A DNA stretch of 64,000 nucleotides from Cedecea davisae DSM 4568 (GTDB taxonomy: Bacteria; Pseudomonadota; Gammaproteobacteria; Enterobacterales; Enterobacteriaceae), in the NCBI RefSeq assembly GCF_000412335.2, contig NZ_KE161030.1, positions 3,487,407 to 3,551,406 on the forward strand, read 5' to 3'. The translations under genes were made by a program, and so were the position numbers. Every line of letters begins with the position of its first letter. Positions within the stretch are counted from its first letter, which is position 1. Below the pieces are notes generated by a model. The model searched no databases, had not been told where the DNA came from, and saw nothing but the letters and a program-made list of their open reading frames with translations. Below are positions 17,793 through 27,839 of this stretch, in pieces.

Positions 17793-20700
17793 TCACAACA
17801 TGCCGATGCTCAGGGCCTGACGAAGCAGATGCGCTTTGTCGTGGGCCGGGTTAAGCGCCAGTAACTCATCAATAAGCCGGTTGAACGCGAGGGTATCGCC
17901 GAGGCCGAGATGACCAAGCGCCTCGACAAAAAGGCAGTGCTGGAGATGCGCCCTGAGTGGGTTACCATCCAGCGCAATCAGGTCAGGCAACGAGACGGCA
18001 AAGAAATCAGGTTCTACCGCATCGTCGCGGTGCTGCCGCGCCCACTCGATAAAGGCGCTGAACTTCTGCTGCGCCGCTTCAGGCTCGCCAAGCTGCTTTT
18101 GTGCCATGGCCTGGTAAAAGAGATAATCCACCGGCTGGTCGTTGTAATAGCGCCCGGCCTCAAGCGTAGAGCCACCCTTCAGAGCCTCGCGATAGCAAGC
18201 CTTAGCGGCATCGGCACGCTGCTGCTGTTGGGCGCAGCGGCCAAGCAGATACCAGATATCGTTATCGCTCTGGCCCACCAGGCGGCCTTCCCCGAGGTTT
18301 TCCGGGTAGCGCAGCGCCTGCTGGAGCAACTCTTCAGCAAGGCCCGGTTCGCCTTTTTCGATATGCGCCAGAGCACGCAGCTGCTGGTTAATCAGATACT
18401 GTCCGGTCACTTTCCCTTCCCCACCTTCCCACGGGTGGAACTTACGTTCGGCCAGCACGCGAGCTGCCTGCTCATGTTTGCCATGCTGATGCCAGAGGCT
18501 AAGCAGTTCGGCGGTGAGATCGTCGCGCTTCAGGGCTACGTCACGCTGCGCTTCAAGCCGGGCAAGACGTTCTGCCGTTGGGCGGGCATTCAGCTTTAAC
18601 AGGAAGTCGAGTTCAAACAGGAAGCGGCCGTTGTCTGGCTCAAGCTCAACGGCGCGCTGGAGCAGGGCTTCGGCACGCCGGGCGTCCTGCTGCTTATTCC
18701 AGGCGTGGATCGCCAGGACGCGCTGTACCGCAGCAAATTCAGGCATCTCCTGAGCACAGAACTCCCAGCAAGCCAGCGCTTCAGCGTAGCGGCGTTTGCT
18801 GTACCAGAAGCAGCCCAGCAGATATTGAGCAAAGCCGTCCTGCGGCAGACGCATCAGCATCTGAACCTCATCAAGCGTGTTGGGGAAGCGAACCCGCAGG
18901 GCAAATTGCTGCTGAGCCAGGGAAAGATAGCGGGCCTGCCGCTGAGGGTCGGTTTCCAGCGAGGCCTGCCAAAGCAGCGGCATTGACTCTTTTGAAGCCA
19001 GCACCTCAAGCAGCTCGCGGGCGGCATGCTCTGCGCCAAAGCTCATCAGCCAGCCCGCCAGCACGCTGGCGTTGGTGCCGCGCTGCCCGGTGACCCGCAG
19101 CAGTTCGAGTTTGTCTTGCTCCTCGCCGGTGATTGCCCAGCGGGCGTAATGCAGGGCGTAACTTAGCGGCCAGCTTGCAAGCTGCTGCGTTACCCACTCC
19201 AGCGCCTGCCCCCGCTCTCCGCTTTGTTGCAGGACCAGCGCCTTCAGCCCCATCGCCAGATTGTTGGAAGCATTGAATTGCAGACTTTGTGAAACCAGAG
19301 TCAGCGCTCGGCCCGTGTCGCCTTTACGCATCGCCAGCCGGGCCAGAGCATAGAACGCCGCATCCCGGCAATTGCCGCTCCAGCTTGCCTTGTAATAGTC
19401 GTCGAAAGCGCCGTCATAATCGCCGAGACGCTCTTTTGCCGCCCCGCGCAGCTGGCTGGCATCGCCGTTCTGCGGATTTTTATTCAGGCGATGGGCTCTC
19501 AGCAGAGCCGCATCCGCATATTCCTGAGCCTTTTGCCAGTTGCCGCGGTTAAATTCGAGCGTTCCAAGCGCAACGTTGCAGCGGTAGTCGAGCGGGTCAA
19601 TTTCCAGCGCGCGCAGGTAATAGTCGAAGGCGGAGCGGCTGGCGTGCAGGTACTGCTCCAGATGCTGGCCGATGAAGTACAGCTCGTCGCAATTATCAAT
19701 CTGCTGCGGCCTGGCCGGAGCCTGCGCGGCCTGAGGCAGGGGCAGCTCTTTAGCAATGTGCTCGCAGTAATCAAGCACCACCGCGCCGGAAGCATCAATC
19801 AGCGAGAGCGTCAGGCGTTGCGGCCAGCTTTCTTCCAGCCGCTGCTGCCAGACTTCCGCCGGAGCCAGAGAAAGAGATGTCTGCCAAAGTGGGTTATCGC
19901 CATCGCTAATTACCAGCGTCATATCGGCCAGCGGGGCAATCGCATATACGCCGAGCGCCAGCGCATCGCCATCCCGCTCCAGCTTGATTGCCGCCTGAGT
20001 GTTGGCATTTTGTACAGTACCGAGCCCGCTGTAAGGCAGGAAGTTCTGCACAAATACTTTCTCTTCGTACGGCGCAATCCAGGTGAAATCCGGCTGGTTG
20101 TCGGTGAACACGCCGGTCATCAGCTCGATATAAGGGCCGTTGCTGTCGGTCAGGTTGCGATCCCAGGCCAGGCCAAAATCACAATTGCCCCAGGTCCACT
20201 GCTTTTTGCCCGGCGAAACGTGGTGATCGGCAATATGCAGCAGCCCGCCCTGCTCGCCGTGGTGGTAAGCACCAACGAAGTCATAATCGGACTTGTCCGC
20301 CATATAAGAAGTCGGCACCGGGATATTTTTGTAGCGCGAGATATCAACCCCGGCGGAATAATCCACTTTGTAGTAGGTGCCGTGGGCAATCGGGAAAGCC
20401 GAAACATCGCGTTTGCCGTGGTCGAACACCGCCGTTACGTCAGGCGGGAATACGCTTTGATGCTCGTCGCCGCCCTTCACCGCCGGATTGGCCCACCACA
20501 GGAAATGGCGCGGCGTGGCGTTGCCGTTAAACACTTTGCCGGTGATTTCGATCAGCGCTTTTTCCGGGTACAGCGTAAATCCGGTCATCACCTGCAGGCC
20601 ACGCATCGGCTCAACTTCACCCAGCCAGACGGTTTGCGCCCCGCTGTCGTGCTGCTGGAAGGTCACATCCACCGGCATAAACGTGGTCGGGCGGTGGTGC

Positions 20701-21065
20701 TGCGGCCAGTTAAATTCAATCCCGCCGGAGATCCACGGCCCTACCAGGCCAACCAGCGCGGGCTTAACGACCTCGTTGTAGTAAACGAAGTCACGCTGCA
20801 TCACTTTGTCCCAGGCGCGGTGGATGCGCCCACCCAGCTCCGGCAGCAGCATGACGCGAATAAAATCATTCTCCAGCCATACCGCCTGGTACTCACGAAT
20901 TTCACGTTTTCCGGTCAGGGTGTCTATCACGCCGTAGGGATAAACCGCGCCGGAAGATCCCTGATACACGCGATTTTCCAGGAACATCGGGTTCGGATCT
21001 TCTGCTCCGGTGGTCCAGGTGGGAAGTGAGATCGTTTCCTGCCAGACTTTAACGGCTCCGTACAT
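17793..21065 (-). CDS. yphG: DUF5107/TPR protein YphG
   Basis: A 1090-residue protein. The first 350 or so residues form a DUF5107 domain with a mutarotase-like beta-sandwich look (LLPELGGRIHRAWDK, GGIEFNWPQHHRPTT, HFLWWANPA). The rest is a long array of TPR-like helical repeats. No signal peptide is seen, so it is cytoplasmic. Members sit in sugar catabolic loci and may act on or bind glycosides, but no activity is established. It matches E. coli YphG over its length. It is upstream of the porter and epimerase genes and divergent from the ROK regulator yphH. Confidence 0.85.
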   Translation of the reverse strand: MYGAVKVWQETISLPTWTTGAEDPNPMFLENRVYQGSSGAVYPYGVIDTLTGKREIREYQAVWLENDFIRVMLLPELGGRIHRAWDKVMQRDFVYYNEVVKPALVGLVGPWISGGIEFNWPQHHRPTTFMPVDVTFQQHDSGAQTVWLGEVEPMRGLQVMTGFTLYPEKALIEITGKVFNGNATPRHFLWWANPAVKGGDEHQSVFPPDVTAVFDHGKRDVSAFPIAHGTYYKVDYSAGVDISRYKNIPVPTSYMADKSDYDFVGAYHHGEQGGLLHIADHHVSPGKKQWTWGNCDFGLAWDRNLTDSNGPYIELMTGVFTDNQPDFTWIAPYEEKVFVQNFLPYSGLGTVQNANTQAAIKLERDGDALALGVYAIAPLADMTLVISDGDNPLWQTSLSLAPAEVWQQRLEESWPQRLTLSLIDASGAVVLDYCEHIAKELPLPQAAQAPARPQQIDNCDELYFIGQHLEQYLHASRSAFDYYLRALEIDPLDYRCNVALGTLEFNRGNWQKAQEYADAALLRAHRLNKNPQNGDASQLRGAAKERLGDYDGAFDDYYKASWSGNCRDAAFYALARLAMRKGDTGRALTLVSQSLQFNASNNLAMGLKALVLQQSGERGQALEWVTQQLASWPLSYALHYARWAITGEEQDKLELLRVTGQRGTNASVLAGWLMSFGAEHAARELLEVLASKESMPLLWQASLETDPQRQARYLSLAQQQFALRVRFPNTLDEVQMLMRLPQDGFAQYLLGCFWYSKRRYAEALACWEFCAQEMPEFAAVQRVLAIHAWNKQQDARRAEALLQRAVELEPDNGRFLFELDFLLKLNARPTAERLARLEAQRDVALKRDDLTAELLSLWHQHGKHEQAARVLAERKFHPWEGGEGKVTGQYLINQQLRALAHIEKGEPGLAEELLQQALRYPENLGEGRLVGQSDNDIWYLLGRCAQQQQRADAAKACYREALKGGSTLEAGRYYNDQPVDYLFYQAMAQKQLGEPEAAQQKFSAFIEWARQHRDDAVEPDFFAVSLPDLIALDGNPLRAHLQHCLFVEALGHLGLGDTLAFNRLIDELLALNPAHDKAHLLRQALSIGML

Positions 21066-21180
21066 AGCAACTCTCCAGTAAACAAATAATAGTGAATGGG
21101 GTGTTGCCGACAGTTTGAAACAGCCGCTTATGATTTAATCGCTTAATGCTCACGCAATATAGTTAACGAGGTTTAGTGAA

Positions 21181-22377
21181 ATGCAGGAGTCGGGTCTCAA
21201 CAATCAGCGGGTGCGCCAGCTCAACCGGCAAACCCTGATGAAGCTGGTATGGCGGCACAAGCGGCTGAGTAAATCGCAGTTTGCCCAGCATACCGGGCTG
21301 TCTATTCCGGCAGTCAGCAATATTCTTGAGGAGCTGGTGGATGAGGGCAAACTCAGCCACTCCAGCGAAAACCTCAGCAGCCGCGGGCTAAATAGCGGCA
21401 GCTATCAGATACCGCCGGACGGCGACTACATTCTCTGCATGAACGTGACGCCCACCAGCATTGAAAGCCAGCTATGCAGCGCGCAGCTCACGCCGCAGGG
21501 CGATTTTGAACGACGGTCGATTGTCGCCCCCACGCCGCAGGCCCTGCTCTCGGCAATAGAAGCCATCTGGCACCAGCAGCGCAAAAGCTGGCCGCAAAAG
21601 AAAATCAATCTGGCGCTCGGCATTCACGGTCAGGTCGACCCGGTTACCGGCGTGTCGCAGACCATGCCTCAGGCCCCGTGGCGCGAGGCGGTTGAGATTA
21701 AATATCTGCTGGAAGAGAAGCTGGACGTCGAAGTACTGCTGGATAACGACTGCGTAATGCTGGCCCTGGCGGAGAAGTGGCAAAACGCCGGAAACCGCGA
21801 GGATTTTTGCGTACTCAACGTCGATTATGGCATCGGCTCTTCGTTCGTCATCAACGGGCAAATTTATCGCGGCAATCTCTACGGCAGCGGGCAAATTGGC
21901 CACACCATCGTCAACCCCGACGGCATGGCCTGCGACTGCGGCCGCTACGGCTGCCTGGAAACCGTTGCCTCATTAAGTGCGCTAAAAAAGCAGGCCCGTA
22001 TCTGGCTAAAAACGCACCCGGAGGCGCAGCATCATGACCCGGAAAAACTCACCTCGCGCCAGCTTGTGCAGGCGCTACATGCGGGTGATGAAAGGGTCGC
22101 TCGCTGGGTTGAAGACTCGGCCAATGCCATTGGGCTTAGCCTGTATAACTTCCTTAATATCCTCAACATCAACCAAATCTGGTTCTATGGCCGCAGCTGC
22201 GAATTTGGCGATAACTGGCTGAACGCCATTAAACAGCGCATCGGCTTTAATCCCTTCGACCATGGCGATGCGTTAAAAAGCAATGCCACGCAAATAAACT
22301 TCGGCCAGCTCACGCGCGCCCAGCAGGTCATGGGGATTGGCTATGTATATGTAGAGTCCGGGCTGGGTAATGAATAA
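21181..22377 (+). CDS. yphH: ROK-family transcriptional regulator YphH
   Basis: A 398-residue NagC/Mlc-type regulator. The N-terminal helix-turn-helix (about residues 15-70, LSKSQFAQHTGLSIPAVSNI at its core) is followed by a ROK domain. The ROK zinc motif CDCGRYGCLE and the upstream GQIGH glycine-histidine are intact, as is the sugar-binding NDCVMLALAE. It is divergent from yphG across 115 bases and upstream of the alpha-galactoside cassette, so it may control both, with a sugar as inducer. GAGG lies nine bases before the ATG. Confidence 0.88.
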   Translation: MQESGLNNQRVRQLNRQTLMKLVWRHKRLSKSQFAQHTGLSIPAVSNILEELVDEGKLSHSSENLSSRGLNSGSYQIPPDGDYILCMNVTPTSIESQLCSAQLTPQGDFERRSIVAPTPQALLSAIEAIWHQQRKSWPQKKINLALGIHGQVDPVTGVSQTMPQAPWREAVEIKYLLEEKLDVEVLLDNDCVMLALAEKWQNAGNREDFCVLNVDYGIGSSFVINGQIYRGNLYGSGQIGHTIVNPDGMACDCGRYGCLETVASLSALKKQARIWLKTHPEAQHHDPEKLTSRQLVQALHAGDERVARWVEDSANAIGLSLYNFLNILNINQIWFYGRSCEFGDNWLNAIKQRIGFNPFDHGDALKSNATQINFGQLTRAQQVMGIGYVYVESGLGNE

Positions 22378-22444
22378 TTCAGGTTAAATTAAAGTTTATT
22401 TTACTTTCATTCAAAACCCAGAAACCAAACCCATAAACACATTA

Positions 22445-22466
22445 TGGCTAATTGATTAATTAGCCA
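22445..22466. promoter_or_regulatory. Perfect 22-base palindrome upstream of the alpha-galactoside cassette
   Basis: TGGCTAATT and AATTAGCCA flank GATT, a perfect 9-4-9 inverted repeat in the AT-rich gap after yphH. It could be an operator for a dimeric regulator such as YphH. A role as yphH terminator is less likely, since only A/T-mixed sequence follows. Further on lie a TGTGA-N6-TCCGA CRP-like half-match (22564-22579) and -10-like hexamers TACAAT (about 22531) and TATACT (22602), none with a good -35. Confidence 0.5.
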
Positions 22467-22621
22467 GTTAGTAATTTATGTTTACTGAATTATAAATCCT
22501 CGCGCAAAGTCTGGCTCAAGGCGGGCACCTACAATGAGCCTGGTTTGCTATTGCTCATTTTAATGTGAAAAGAATCCGAATTTACCGCGATTAACAATTC
22601 CTATACTCAGGAGAGCTCCAA

Positions 22622-24013
22622 ATGGAATTAGCCCGCGCATGTGAAGAAAGGGAACCGGAACGAACAGCCTTGCCCCGCGATAAAGTTTCATGGTCTACCG
22701 CCATCTCTTATGGCATGGGTAGCTTCGGCGCCAACGTGATGTATGCATTTATCGCTATTTACCTGATGCTCTATTACACCGACAGCTTCGGCATTAAAGC
22801 CGCCGCCGTTGGTTTATTATTTCTGATTGCACGGCTGGTTGATGGCGCGACAGATATTGCGCTCGGTATATTGGTTGATAATACCAACACCCGCCTCGGA
22901 AAATTTCGCCCGTGGATTTTAGTGGGCAGTATTTTAGTCTCATTGACCACCGTAGCCTGCTTTCTCAGCCCTGATTTATCGGAAGCTGGGAAGCTGGTTT
23001 ATGCCTATTCAACCTATATTTTGTGGAGCATTTGCTTTGCCATTATCGACATTCCTTATTGGTCATTATCGGCGGCAATAACGCAAAACCCCACGGAACG
23101 AACCAAGGTTATTACTATCCCGCGGACGATTGCCACATTTGGCTTTTTATCGGTCAGTGCCGCCACGCTGTGGCTGGTAAAATTCGTCGGCAGCTGGTGG
23201 GGTGTGGCGCTAATTTATAGCCTTATTTTTCTCGCCTGTATGCTGATTACCTTTTTTGGCGTTAAGGAAAAACATGTTGTCCCACGCAAGGAGCGACAGA
23301 GCTTTAAGGGTTTCTGGACGCTGCTAAAACAGCATCGCCCGCTGCGTTTATTGCTTATAGGCATGTTCTTACTGGAAATGATTGGCGTTATTCGCGGCAC
23401 CTTCCAGCTCTATTTCTTTATTTATAATCTGAATGCCGAAATGATGCTCGGCGCATTCCTCACGGTCTCCATGGTGGCCCAGGTGCTGGGCGCGATTTGC
23501 TCGCCTTTTATCTCGGCAAAAATAGGCAAAAAGAATACCGCTCTTTATAGCAGCGCGCTGATGGGCCTGGCCTGTATGACGCTTTTCTTTTTCCAGAGCA
23601 ATATTATTTTGATTTTTGCCGTCGGCGCTCTGGCACCGTTCTGCGGCGGGATTGGTCAAATATCTCTTTATTCTATGGTGGCGGACTGCGTCGAATACGG
23701 TGAATGGCGCAGCGGCAACCGTTCGGAAGGGATGGTTTTCTCGCTCAATATATTCAAAACCAAACTGTCAGGCGCCATTGGCGGTGCTATTGGCGGTTTT
23801 ATGCTCTCCTGGGCTGACTACATTCCCCATCAGGTTCAGGCCGTTGAAACGGCGATGTGGATTGGACTGCTGTTTACCTTAATCCCCGGACTGCTAACCC
23901 TGGTTAGTCTGATCCCACTCGCGCGCTACGAAATAACCGAGAAGCGCTTCTACGAAATCCTCGACGATATTCACCAACGTAATGCCACATCTTCCCCGGA
24001 GGCAAAAGTATGA
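22622..24013 (+). CDS. GPH-family glycoside:cation symporter
   Basis: A 463-residue permease of the glycoside-pentoside-hexuronide family (MelB-like), with about twelve membrane segments. The family hallmarks are the early DGATDIALGILVD aspartates in segment 2, which bind the coupling cation, and the central DCVEYGEWRSGNRSEG motif. Its gene overlaps the alpha-galactosidase gene by four bases, so the likely substrate is an alpha-galactoside such as melibiose or raffinose. AGGAG precedes the start. It is much closer to GPH proteins than to the LacY-type raffinose permease. Confidence 0.87.
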   Translation: MELARACEEREPERTALPRDKVSWSTAISYGMGSFGANVMYAFIAIYLMLYYTDSFGIKAAAVGLLFLIARLVDGATDIALGILVDNTNTRLGKFRPWILVGSILVSLTTVACFLSPDLSEAGKLVYAYSTYILWSICFAIIDIPYWSLSAAITQNPTERTKVITIPRTIATFGFLSVSAATLWLVKFVGSWWGVALIYSLIFLACMLITFFGVKEKHVVPRKERQSFKGFWTLLKQHRPLRLLLIGMFLLEMIGVIRGTFQLYFFIYNLNAEMMLGAFLTVSMVAQVLGAICSPFISAKIGKKNTALYSSALMGLACMTLFFFQSNIILIFAVGALAPFCGGIGQISLYSMVADCVEYGEWRSGNRSEGMVFSLNIFKTKLSGAIGGAIGGFMLSWADYIPHQVQAVETAMWIGLLFTLIPGLLTLVSLIPLARYEITEKRFYEILDDIHQRNATSSPEAKV

Positions 24014-26208
24014 TTAGCTGGAATGCTGAGCAGCAGAGTTTTCATCTGCATAACGACCATATCAGTTACGTGCTGGGCATTGTGCACCAACGCTATCTGG
24101 TTCATTGCTACTGGGGCAAGCGCATTGCCACCTGCACCAACGTGCACGACTATCCGAAACTGGATCGTTCTTCATTTTCACCAACACCTTCCGGCTGGCC
24201 TGACAGAACCTTTTCTCTGGATACCGTTCTGCAGGAGTACCCGGGGCACGGAGCGGGAGATTACCGCGAACCGGCTTTCGAAGTGCGCTACGCGGACGGT
24301 AATCAGGTCAGCAACCTGCATTACTTTTCCCACCGCATCGTTGCCGGAAAAACGGCCCTTGAAGGTCTTCCCGCCACCTGGGCTACCGCGCAGGAGGATG
24401 TGGAAACGCTAGCGATCACGCTCGCCGACCCGATCACAGATTTGCAGGTAGAGTTGAGTTACACCATTTTTCGCGACCAGCCAATTATCACCCGCAGCGC
24501 ACGCATCACTAACAAAGCCGGGGCTCCCCTGCGCCTGATTCGCGCCCTGAGCTGTGCTCTGGATTTCCCGGACGCCGATTTTGAGCAAATCCAGTTCCCC
24601 GGAGCCTGGGCCAGAGAGCGCCAGCTTCACCGCCAGCCGCTGCACCCCGGCATAACGGTGCTGGACAGTAAACGCGGCGCAAGCAGCACACACCAGCAGC
24701 CGTTTATCGGCCTGGTTCGCCCGGAAACCACCGAAATGCAGGGCGAAGCCTGGGGGTTACATCTGGTCTATAGCGGTAATTTTACCGCCCGTACAGAGGT
24801 TGACGCCTATAGTCAGACCCGCGTTCTACTGGGTATTAATCCACACGGTTTTGGCTGGCAGTTAGCGCCGGGTGAGACATTCCAGACGCCGGAAGCGGTG
24901 CTGGCATGGTCGGATAAAGGCTTGAATGGCCTGTCGCAGTCGCTGCATCGGCTGTACCGCGATAATCTGGTACGCGGTGAACATCGGCACCGGACTCGCC
25001 CTATCCTCGCCAACAACTGGGAGTCCACCTACTTTGATTTTGACCAGCAGGAGTTGCTGCACTTTGCCGAAAATGCGAAACGGCTCGGTGTGGAGTTACT
25101 GATGCTGGACGACGGCTGGTTCGGCCAGCGCGACGCCGATACCTCATCGCTGGGTGACTGGTTTGTCAATCGCCAGAAATTCCCGGACGGGCTGCGCCCG
25201 CTAATCGACAAAGTGCATCATCTGGGGATGAAATTCGGCCTGTGGTTTGAACCAGAGATGATCTCACGGCGTAGCGAGCTGTTTGCCAGCCACCCGGACT
25301 GGGTGATTCATGCAGGAGAGCAGCCGCTGTCAGAAGGCCGCAATCAGTACATTTTAGATTTAGGCCGCAAGGAAGTACGTGACAATATCCTTGCCCAGCT
25401 CAGCACATTCCTGGACGCCCACCCGGTGGATTACATCAAGTGGGATATGAACCGAAATATGACAGAAGTCGGCTCCGCCGCCGCCCAACCAGGACAGCAG
25501 CAGGAAACGGCCCACCGCTACATGCTGGGCCTTTATGCCCTGCTCGAAGCCCTGACCGCGCGCTACCCGCACATTCTTTTTGAATGCTGCGCCGGAGGCG
25601 GTGGCCGCTTCGATCCGGGCATGCTGTATTACATGCCTCAGGCCTGGGTGAGCGATAATACCGACGCCGCCTCACGGGTCCATATCCAATATTCAACCAG
25701 CCTACTCTACCCGCCGGTTGTGCAGTGCGCCCATGTCTCAGAAGTGCCAAATCACCAGATGGGGCGCTCGACCAGCATGGAGATGCGCGGTGCAGTTGCC
25801 ATGAGCGGCAACTACGGGCTGATGCTCGACCTGATGCGCAATGATAGCGAGCGTGACCAGGCCGTGATGCAGCAAATCGCCTTCTATAAAACGCATCGCC
25901 AGTTGCTGCAATTCGGCACCTTCTGGCGGCTGGTCAGCCCCTGGGAAAACGCCGATTTTGCAGCATGGATGTTCGTCTCACCGGACAAAAGCGAAGCCCT
26001 GCTGATGGCATTCTCCCTCGTCAGCCAGGCCTCGGCTCCGCTGCGTAAACTCCGCCTCGCCGGGTTGGATCCCTCCGCCCGGTATCAGATAGACCAGACC
26101 GATAGCCCAAGGGGCGGCGACGAGCTGATGTACAGGGGCATCTATATCGATCCTCCGCTCTGCCGCGACTACATTAGCCGCATCTGGCATCTGACACGCC
26201 TCCCATAG
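24010..26208 (+). CDS. Alpha-galactosidase, GH36
   Basis: A 732-residue glycoside hydrolase family 36 enzyme. The beta-supersandwich N-terminal domain is followed by the barrel with LMLDDGWFG, GLWFEPEM, the nucleophile aspartate in YIKWDMNR, the ECCAGGGGRFDPGML loop and the acid/base aspartate in SDNTDA. It lacks a signal peptide and should cleave alpha-1,6-galactosides in the cytoplasm after uptake by the upstream symporter. Length and motifs match the RafA-type enzymes. A hairpin with a short T-run lies just after its stop. Confidence 0.93.
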   Translation: MISWNAEQQSFHLHNDHISYVLGIVHQRYLVHCYWGKRIATCTNVHDYPKLDRSSFSPTPSGWPDRTFSLDTVLQEYPGHGAGDYREPAFEVRYADGNQVSNLHYFSHRIVAGKTALEGLPATWATAQEDVETLAITLADPITDLQVELSYTIFRDQPIITRSARITNKAGAPLRLIRALSCALDFPDADFEQIQFPGAWARERQLHRQPLHPGITVLDSKRGASSTHQQPFIGLVRPETTEMQGEAWGLHLVYSGNFTARTEVDAYSQTRVLLGINPHGFGWQLAPGETFQTPEAVLAWSDKGLNGLSQSLHRLYRDNLVRGEHRHRTRPILANNWESTYFDFDQQELLHFAENAKRLGVELLMLDDGWFGQRDADTSSLGDWFVNRQKFPDGLRPLIDKVHHLGMKFGLWFEPEMISRRSELFASHPDWVIHAGEQPLSEGRNQYILDLGRKEVRDNILAQLSTFLDAHPVDYIKWDMNRNMTEVGSAAAQPGQQQETAHRYMLGLYALLEALTARYPHILFECCAGGGGRFDPGMLYYMPQAWVSDNTDAASRVHIQYSTSLLYPPVVQCAHVSEVPNHQMGRSTSMEMRGAVAMSGNYGLMLDLMRNDSERDQAVMQQIAFYKTHRQLLQFGTFWRLVSPWENADFAAWMFVSPDKSEALLMAFSLVSQASAPLRKLRLAGLDPSARYQIDQTDSPRGGDELMYRGIYIDPPLCRDYISRIWHLTRLP

Positions 26209-26212
26209 CCTG

Positions 26213-26235
26213 CGGGGGCTAACGCCCCCGGTTTT
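26213..26235 (+). terminator. Hairpin between alpha-galactosidase and porin genes
   Basis: CGGGGGC and GCCCCCG flank TAAC, followed by GTTTT. It may terminate part of the transcripts so that less porin message is made. Confidence 0.5.
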
Positions 26236-26278
26236 CACGCGTTGTTTAGTTATCTTCACAAGGAAGAGGAACTTCCCT

Positions 26279-27739
26279 ATGCGCAATTTAAGCTGCCGTT
26301 CTCTGCCGCTCGCGGTACTGATGGCGACCGTTGTTATTCCTGTTTTTACCCCGGCCAGAGCCGCAGGCTTTGTGGATGACTCTATTTTGACCGGCGGCGT
26401 CTACTACTCTCAGCGCTACCGCGATAAGCGAGATATGACGCCGGGCAGCCCGAATTATGGCCAGTACGTCGAAGACCTTCATCACGCCACATTTAACGCC
26501 AACCTCGATTTTAGCTCGGGCTTTATTGGCGACACTTTCGGCTTCGATGTTGCCGGTTTTGTCGCTGAAAATCTGGCAACCGGTAATGCCGCACACCCAA
26601 ATGAGATCGGCTTAAGTTCGGCCAACCAGCGCTGGGGCGAGCACTGGGCGGGTGATAAAGGCGGCTTCAATCTCTACAAAGCGTCGCTGAAATTTAAATA
26701 TGACAATTATTGGGCGCGCGCGGGCTACATTCAGCCTACCGGCCAGACGCTGCTCGGCGTCCACTGGGGCTTCGTTCCCGGCGCTTATCAAGGCGCTGAG
26801 ATAGGCGGCAACTGGGACTTCGGCGAATCGGGTGCGCTTTCCAGCTCTTACTTCTGGGCCAATAAATACAAGGCGCCGTGGTATACGGAAATGTACGAAT
26901 TCCGCGCCGCCGATAACACAAGCAAAGTCGATTACGTGCACGCCCTTGGCCTGCGTTACGACTTTAAAAACAAACTTGTCCTGGAAGCCTCCTGGGCGCA
27001 GGCCGCTGATTTTATGGATCAGTATATGGGCAAAGTGTCCTATAGCTTCCCGGTGGCGGAGCGTGACCTGCGCATCAGCTATCAGTTTTACGGCGCAAAG
27101 GATAAAGTTGGTAGCAATACTCACGCCGCCTACGGTTCGGTGAATGATGAATACGACGGACTGGCGTGGTTACAGGGTATTACGCTTGGCTACACCGTCG
27201 ATCCTCTGGATTTTCGTCTTGAGGCCCAAACGGTCAGGGCTCCGGGGAATCAGGGCTTCTTTCTCCAGCGCATCACCCCGGCCTACGCCAGCTCTAACGG
27301 GCGCATGGACATCTGGTGGGATGCCGCCTCCGACTTCAACGCCAACGGTGAAACGTCGGTTTTCGGCGGCGTGACATACGACCTGAAAAACTACGATTTA
27401 GCCGGTTGGGCCGTTGGCGCGGGTTATGTCTATGCCTGGGGCGCAAAGCCCTGCACTACCTGCACAGTGAACGGAGAACAGGCCGACCAAAGCCAGCGTA
27501 TCAATGAATCAGCATGGACGTTGAACATCGCCCATACCGTGCAAACAGGCCGCCTCAAAGGCACCTTGTTTAACCTGCACTACATCAATTACGACAACCA
27601 CGGTAACAACCCGAACTACGGCGGTGGCTACAACAACATGTTCCAGGATGAAATCGACATTAAATTCAACGTCATCGCACCGTTTACCATTTTTTTATAC
27701 GGGCCTGTATGTGAGGAGAAAATAAGAAAACACAAATGA
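26279..27739 (+). CDS. OprD-type outer membrane porin with extended C-terminus
   Basis: A signal peptide (about residues 1-29, ending ARA) precedes a beta-barrel rich in alternating aromatic strands and glycines, resembling the OprD/ChiP group. In context it should let alpha-galactosides through the outer membrane, as RafY does for raffinose in another system. The barrel appears to finish at IAPFTIF, the usual terminal phenylalanine signal for barrel assembly. Here the frame continues for 14 more residues, [14 protein letters not shown], because TTA stands where a TAA stop might be expected. The extension is polar and includes a cysteine. Either the stop codon was lost by one base change, or there is a sequence error. 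Confidence 0.8.
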   Translation: MRNLSCRSLPLAVLMATVVIPVFTPARAAGFVDDSILTGGVYYSQRYRDKRDMTPGSPNYGQYVEDLHHATFNANLDFSSGFIGDTFGFDVAGFVAENLATGNAAHPNEIGLSSANQRWGEHWAGDKGGFNLYKASLKFKYDNYWARAGYIQPTGQTLLGVHWGFVPGAYQGAEIGGNWDFGESGALSSSYFWANKYKAPWYTEMYEFRAADNTSKVDYVHALGLRYDFKNKLVLEASWAQAADFMDQYMGKVSYSFPVAERDLRISYQFYGAKDKVGSNTHAAYGSVNDEYDGLAWLQGITLGYTVDPLDFRLEAQTVRAPGNQGFFLQRITPAYASSNGRMDIWWDAASDFNANGETSVFGGVTYDLKNYDLAGWAVGAGYVYAWGAKPCTTCTVNGEQADQSQRINESAWTLNIAHTVQTGRLKGTLFNLHYINYDNHGNNPNYGGGYNNMFQDEIDIKFNVIAPFTIFLYGPVCEEKIRKHK

Positions 27740-27764
27740 CAGGCTTTATCCGTACCTGTTTTTT
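27739..27764 (+). terminator. Weak terminator after the porin gene
   Basis: ACAGG and CCTGT with an 11-base loop, followed by a run of six T. An alternative pairing uses TACGG and GCCTGT within the end of the porin gene against ACAGGC and CCGTA. Confidence 0.4.
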
Positions 27765-27839
27765 GTTTACATCTGGCAATGGCGAGTTTTGTGGTTGTGT
27801 ATTAGCTTTATGTTAATTCCCCCACAAAACGAGCCACTT

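Noticed and set aside
19491-21029. A 512-codon plus-strand open frame opposite yphG
   Set aside because: It is an antisense shadow of a real 1090-residue gene with high GC third positions; no ribosome-binding site or recognisable domain.
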